A stretch of 64,000 nucleotides of DNA from Kitasatospora sp. Root107 (GTDB lineage: Bacteria > Actinomycetota > Actinomycetes > Streptomycetales > Streptomycetaceae). Of this stretch, positions 60,612 through 64,000 are shown in pieces; positions within the stretch are counted from its first letter, which is position 1; each line of letters opens with the position of its first letter. The notes below the pieces were generated by a model. That model saw only the letters and a program-made list of their open reading frames with translations. It searched no databases and was not told the origin of the DNA. The DNA lies in assembly GCF_001424875.1 (NCBI RefSeq), contig NZ_LMCT01000067.1, positions 1 through 64,000 on the forward strand, written 5' to 3'. The position numbers were made by a program, and so were the translations under genes.

Positions 60612-63251
60612 GTGACCGACACGACGAACCAGCGCCCCGGAACCTTCGACGGGGACAACGCAGCCACCCTCCCGACGACCTACGCCCCGGCGGAGGTAGA
60701 GGGCGTGCTGTACGAGCGCTGGGAGGAACGCGGTTACTTCACCGCCGACGCCAAGAGCGACAAGCCCGCGTACACCATCGTCATCCCGCCGCCGAACGTC
60801 ACCGGTGCGCTGCACCTCGGCCATGCCTTCCAGCACACCCTGATGGACGCCCTGACGCGCCGGAAGCGGATGCAGGGTTTCGAGACGCTCTGGCTGCCCG
60901 GCATGGACCACGCCGGTATCGCCACCCAGAACAAGGTGGAGCAGCAGCTCGCCGAGTCCGGCCTGTCCCGGCACGACCTGGGCCGGGAGGCCTTCGTCGA
61001 GAAGGTCTGGGAGTGGAAGGAGAACTACGGCGGCCGGATCCTCGGCCAGATGCGCCGCCTCGGCGACGGCGTGGACTGGTCGCGCGAGCGCTTCACCATG
61101 GACGAGGGCCTGTCCAAGGCCGTCCAGACCATCTTCAAGAAGCTCTTCGACGACGGCCTGATCTACCGCGCCGAGCGCATCATCAACTGGTGCCCGCGCT
61201 GCCTGACCGCGCTCTCCGACATCGAGGTGGAGCACAAGGACGTCCCCGGCGAGCTGGTCTCGATCCGCTACGGCGAGGGCGAGGACTCGCTGGTCGTCGC
61301 CACCACCCGGGCCGAGACGATGCTCGGTGACACCGCGGTCGCCGTCCACCCCGACGACGAGCGCTACCGGCACCTGGTCGGCCGCACCATCAAGCTGCCG
61401 CTGACGGACCGTGAGATCCCGGTCGTCGCCGACGAGCACGTCGACCCGGAGTTCGGCACCGGCGCCGTCAAGGTGACCCCGGCGCACGACCCGAACGACT
61501 TCGCCATCGGCCAGCGCCACGGCCTGCCGAACCTGACCGTGATGGACGAGCACGGCGCGATCACCGTGCACGGCCCCTTCCTCGGCCTGGACCGCCTGGA
61601 GGCCCGCTCGGCCGTGGTCGGCGCACTGCGCGAGCAGGGCCGGATCGTCGCCGAGAAGCGTCCGTACGACCACTCCGTTGGTCACTGCTCGCGCTGCCAC
61701 ACCATCGTCGAGCCGCGGCTGTCGCTGCAGTGGTGGGTCAAGGTCGAACCGCTGGCGCAGGCCGCCGGCGACGCGGTCCGCGACGGCCGGGTGGACATCC
61801 ACCCGAAGGAGCTGGAGCGCCGGTACTTCGACTGGGTCGACAACATGTACGACTGGTGCATCTCGCGCCAGCTCTGGTGGGGCCACCGGATCCCGGTCTG
61901 GTACGGCCCCGAGGGCCAGGTCGTCTGCGTCGGCCCGGACGAGCAGCCGCCGGCCGGCGAGGGCTGGCACCAGGACCCGGACGTGCTGGACACCTGGTTC
62001 TCCTCCGGCCTGTGGCCGTTCTCGACCCTCGGCTGGCCGGAGCAGACCCCGGACCTGGAGAAGTTCTACGCCACCGACGTGCTGGTCACCGGCCACGACA
62101 TCATCTTCTTCTGGGTCGCCCGGATGATGATGTTCGGCCTGTACGCGATGGACGGTCAGGCGCCGTTCCGCACGGTCGCGTTGACCGGCCTGGTCCGCGA
62201 CCAGTTCGGCAAGAAGATGTCCAAGTCCTCCGGCACCGCGGTCGACCCGCTGGACTGGATGGACGAGTACGGCGCGGACGCAGTCCGGTTCACCCTGGCC
62301 AGCGGTGCCAACCCCGGTGCGGACGTGCCGGTCGGCGAGGACTGGGTCAAGGGCTCGGGCAAGTTCTGCAACAAGATCTGGAACGCCACCCGGTTCGCGC
62401 TGATGAACGGCGCCACGGTCGAGGGCCCGCTGCCCGCGCCCGAGGAGCTCACCGCGGTCGACCGCTGGATCCTGTCCCGGCTGAACGCGACCATCGCCGA
62501 GGTGGACGCGTTCTACGAGGACTACGAGTTCGCCAAGGTCTCGGACACCCTGTACCACTTCGCCTGGGACGAGGTGTTCGACTGGTACGTCGAGCTCTCC
62601 AAGACCACGCTGTTCGCGGGCGGCCCGCAGGCCGACGCGGCCCGCCGGGTGCTCGGTGAGGTGCTGGACAAGACCCTGCGCCTGCTGCACCCGATCGTCC
62701 CGTTCGTCACCGAGACGCTGTGGACCACGCTGACCGGCGGGGAGTCGCTGGTGATCGCCGAGTGGCCGAAGGCCGACGCCAGCCGGATCGACGCCGCCGC
62801 CGAGGCCGAGGTCGCCACCGTCCAGCAGGTGGTCACCGAGGTCCGCCGGTTCCGCTCCGACCAGGATCTGAACCCGGGTCAGCGGGTGCCCGCCCGGCTC
62901 GAGCTGGCCGGCACCGCGCTGGCCGTGCACGAGGCTGCGATCCGTTCGCTGGCGCGGCTGACCGAGCCCGAGGAGGGCTTCACCGCCACCGCCTCGCTGC
63001 CGGTCGCCGGTGTCACCGTGGCGCTCGACCTGTCCGGCACCATCGACGTGCCGGCCGAGCGCAAGCGCCTGGCCAAGGACCTGGCCGCCGCCGAGAAGGA
63101 GAAGGTGCAGGCCACCGCCAAGCTCGGCAACGAGGCCTTCCTGGCCAAGGCCCCGGACGAGGTGGTGGCCAAGATCAAGGGCCGCCTGACCGCCGCCGAG
63201 GCCGACATCGTCCGGATCACCGCCCAGCTGGCGTCGCTGCCACAGGGCTGA
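60612..63251 (+). CDS. valS: Valyl-tRNA synthetase
   Basis: This 879-residue class I synthetase charges tRNA-Val. HIGH-type motif [15 protein letters not shown] (about residues 60-75), the CP1 editing domain (about 200-350), and KMSKS-type KKMSKSSGT (about 535) are intact. The C-terminus (about 810-879) is the Val-arm coiled coil ([19 protein letters not shown]). GTG 60612 is chosen because the in-frame sequence before it includes the -10. A 22-bp terminator follows. Confidence 0.97.
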   Translation: MTDTTNQRPGTFDGDNAATLPTTYAPAEVEGVLYERWEERGYFTADAKSDKPAYTIVIPPPNVTGALHLGHAFQHTLMDALTRRKRMQGFETLWLPGMDHAGIATQNKVEQQLAESGLSRHDLGREAFVEKVWEWKENYGGRILGQMRRLGDGVDWSRERFTMDEGLSKAVQTIFKKLFDDGLIYRAERIINWCPRCLTALSDIEVEHKDVPGELVSIRYGEGEDSLVVATTRAETMLGDTAVAVHPDDERYRHLVGRTIKLPLTDREIPVVADEHVDPEFGTGAVKVTPAHDPNDFAIGQRHGLPNLTVMDEHGAITVHGPFLGLDRLEARSAVVGALREQGRIVAEKRPYDHSVGHCSRCHTIVEPRLSLQWWVKVEPLAQAAGDAVRDGRVDIHPKELERRYFDWVDNMYDWCISRQLWWGHRIPVWYGPEGQVVCVGPDEQPPAGEGWHQDPDVLDTWFSSGLWPFSTLGWPEQTPDLEKFYATDVLVTGHDIIFFWVARMMMFGLYAMDGQAPFRTVALTGLVRDQFGKKMSKSSGTAVDPLDWMDEYGADAVRFTLASGANPGADVPVGEDWVKGSGKFCNKIWNATRFALMNGATVEGPLPAPEELTAVDRWILSRLNATIAEVDAFYEDYEFAKVSDTLYHFAWDEVFDWYVELSKTTLFAGGPQADAARRVLGEVLDKTLRLLHPIVPFVTETLWTTLTGGESLVIAEWPKADASRIDAAAEAEVATVQQVVTEVRRFRSDQDLNPGQRVPARLELAGTALAVHEAAIRSLARLTEPEEGFTATASLPVAGVTVALDLSGTIDVPAERKRLAKDLAAAEKEKVQATAKLGNEAFLAKAPDEVVAKIKGRLTAAEADIVRITAQLASLPQG

Positions 63252-63256
63252 CCGTC

Positions 63257-63308
63257 CACTGAGGGCCGTACCTCCGCGCATCGTTACGCGGAGGTACGGC
63301 CCTCAGTG
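63257..63308 (+). terminator. valS terminator
   Basis: A perfect 22-bp stem (63257-63278 with 63287-63308) has an eight-base loop. TTTGGC follows. Confidence 0.88.
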
Positions 63309-63750
63309 TTTGGCGGCGCAAAGGAAGTTGATTACCCGTTGGCTATTTCCTGAACCCGGCCGAGTTCCGGATAGCCCGTTCGGCCGAATTGCATCACGTA
63401 CGCCGGCCGACGGCGGATGTGCACGAAGAGTTCGAAAGCGGAGAAGGCGGACGGCGGCGCGGGCAGGACATCGGCATACCGGGGTCGAACGCCGGGCCGT
63501 GATCGAGTCGATGGGCGGCATGGTGGCGGCGCGTTCGGTCCGGGTCGCCGGCAGACCCTGGACGCGGTGCCGCCGGAGCCCGCAGGCGACGTGATGGGCC
63601 AGGGCATCGTGAATCAGTGAATTCCTGAATTGGCGTTCGGCCGATCGGGTCTGGTTCTTTTGCGCGCGGGTTAAGGGGCGTTTGCAGTTCGACTGTGTAC
63701 GGTAAGTGGGAGTTCTGGGCAGCGGATGTCGACTGACGGGAGGGCACGGC
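63309..63750. other. Gene-free stretch
   Basis: 442 bases with lower GC than its surroundings. Several frames are open on both strands, but none has actinomycete codon bias or a convincing ribosome-binding site. TACGGT near 63699 may be a -10 for the next gene. Confidence 0.45.
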
Positions 63751-64000
63751 GTGGTGGTGACCAAGGAGTTGGCCGACGAACTGCCTGCGGAGGCGGTGGA
63801 CGTGGCCAAGGCCAGGGCGGCGGCGCTGCTGATCGCCTTCCGACACGGCAACCAACTCGCCTTCGACCGCGAGCTGGAGCGCCTGCTGGCCGACCAGGCC
63901 GAGCAGGAGGTGACCACCCTGCTGGTGTGGATCGCCGCCGAGGCGGTCCGCAAGGCGTACGCGCCCGAGGTCGCCGACCGGGTGCTGCGCGGCCTGGCCA
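63751..64000 (+). CDS. Unknown protein, N-terminal part (cut by window edge)
   Basis: 83 codons are visible. Three GTG codons in a row (63751, 63754, 63757) follow a CGGGAGGG site; 63751 or 63754 is the likeliest start. The sequence is helical and Ala/Glu/Leu-rich (VTKELADELPAEAVDVAKAR, FDRELERLLADQAEQEV) with strong codon bias. No family can be named from the part seen. Confidence 0.65.
   Translation, partial: MVVTKELADELPAEAVDVAKARAAALLIAFRHGNQLAFDRELERLLADQAEQEVTTLLVWIAAEAVRKAYAPEVADRVLRGLA

Noticed and set aside
60594-63281. 895-codon minus-strand frame across valS
   Set aside because: Antisense shadow; no start context and no recognisable domain.
63332-63607. 91-codon minus-strand ORF after valS
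   Set aside because: A short stretch looks protein-like, but third-position GC is weak, the start has no ribosome-binding site and the N-terminal half is filler.

Overview
This window is high-GC DNA with strong G/C third-position bias, and its gene set is that of a Streptomyces/Kitasatospora-type actinomycete. Indicators are the 5S rRNA 3' end, tig-clpP1-clpP2-clpX-valS, kdpDE, mycothiol-type enzymes, a SigR-type promoter, DasR-type sites at chitin genes, and a ydaO riboswitch before a LysM/M23 hydrolase. It reads as core chromosome: no insertion sequence, prophage or CRISPR array was seen.

Layout. 1-1.9 kb: the end of a 5S rRNA gene, then an ECF sigma factor and a membrane partner. 2.0-10.5 kb: an organosulfur region. 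A small leader ORF ending in Cys-Ala-Val-Cys-Arg precedes an SsuABC-like ABC transporter, an AprA/FrdA-like flavoprotein, a two-cluster ferredoxin and a TauD-like dioxygenase. A flavin monooxygenase and an ROK regulator lie on the other strand. 10.7-20.5 kb: a potassium-homeostasis block of KdpD/KdpE, an OB-fold protein, a DUF3159 membrane protein, two TrkA-type RCK proteins, a KimA-like transporter and a TrmA-type RNA methyltransferase. Apart from kdpDE its order resembles M. tuberculosis Rv2694c-Rv2689c. 20.7-27.4 kb: small hypothetical genes, a ribbon-helix-helix/Fic-like toxin-antitoxin pair, an RlmA-type methyltransferase, an ATPase, a MazG-like enzyme, a pair of DnaA-box sequences, a gene read through a convergent neighbour, and dapD.

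27.5-31.8 kb: the Hen1-Pnkp RNA repair operon. 31.9-37.0 kb: argF with an ArgR-type promoter, a SodC-like protein, an orphan PIN protein, and aconitase behind two 18-bp palindromes and an iron-box-like site. 37.1-42.2 kb: a GH18 chitinase and the ngcEFG chitin-sugar importer, both with DasR-like elements. 42.3-54.2 kb: pepN, a Rv2466c-like thioredoxin-fold protein with a near-perfect SigR promoter, an amino-acid permease, bioY, rpiB, an Eis-like acetyltransferase, a membrane PP2C/SpoIIE phosphatase, small proteins, and the riboswitch-controlled hydrolase. 54.2-64 kb: tRNA-Gly, tRNA-Pro, tig, clpP1P2 (with a ClgR-type box), clpX, a proline/glutamine-rich membrane protein, valS, and the start of an unknown gene at the right edge.

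Stretches over 300 bases without a gene are 26001-26381 (imperfect 14-bp tandem repeats), 34006-34353 (acnA regulatory sites), 38430-38822 (terminator and ngcE promoter), 51261-51604 (no clear feature), 52594-53110 (riboswitch), 54520-54902 (tig promoter) and 63309-63750 (nothing convincing). Several genes appear to have leaderless or very short-leader transcripts, with a TANNNT-like hexamer 6-8 bases before the start codon.
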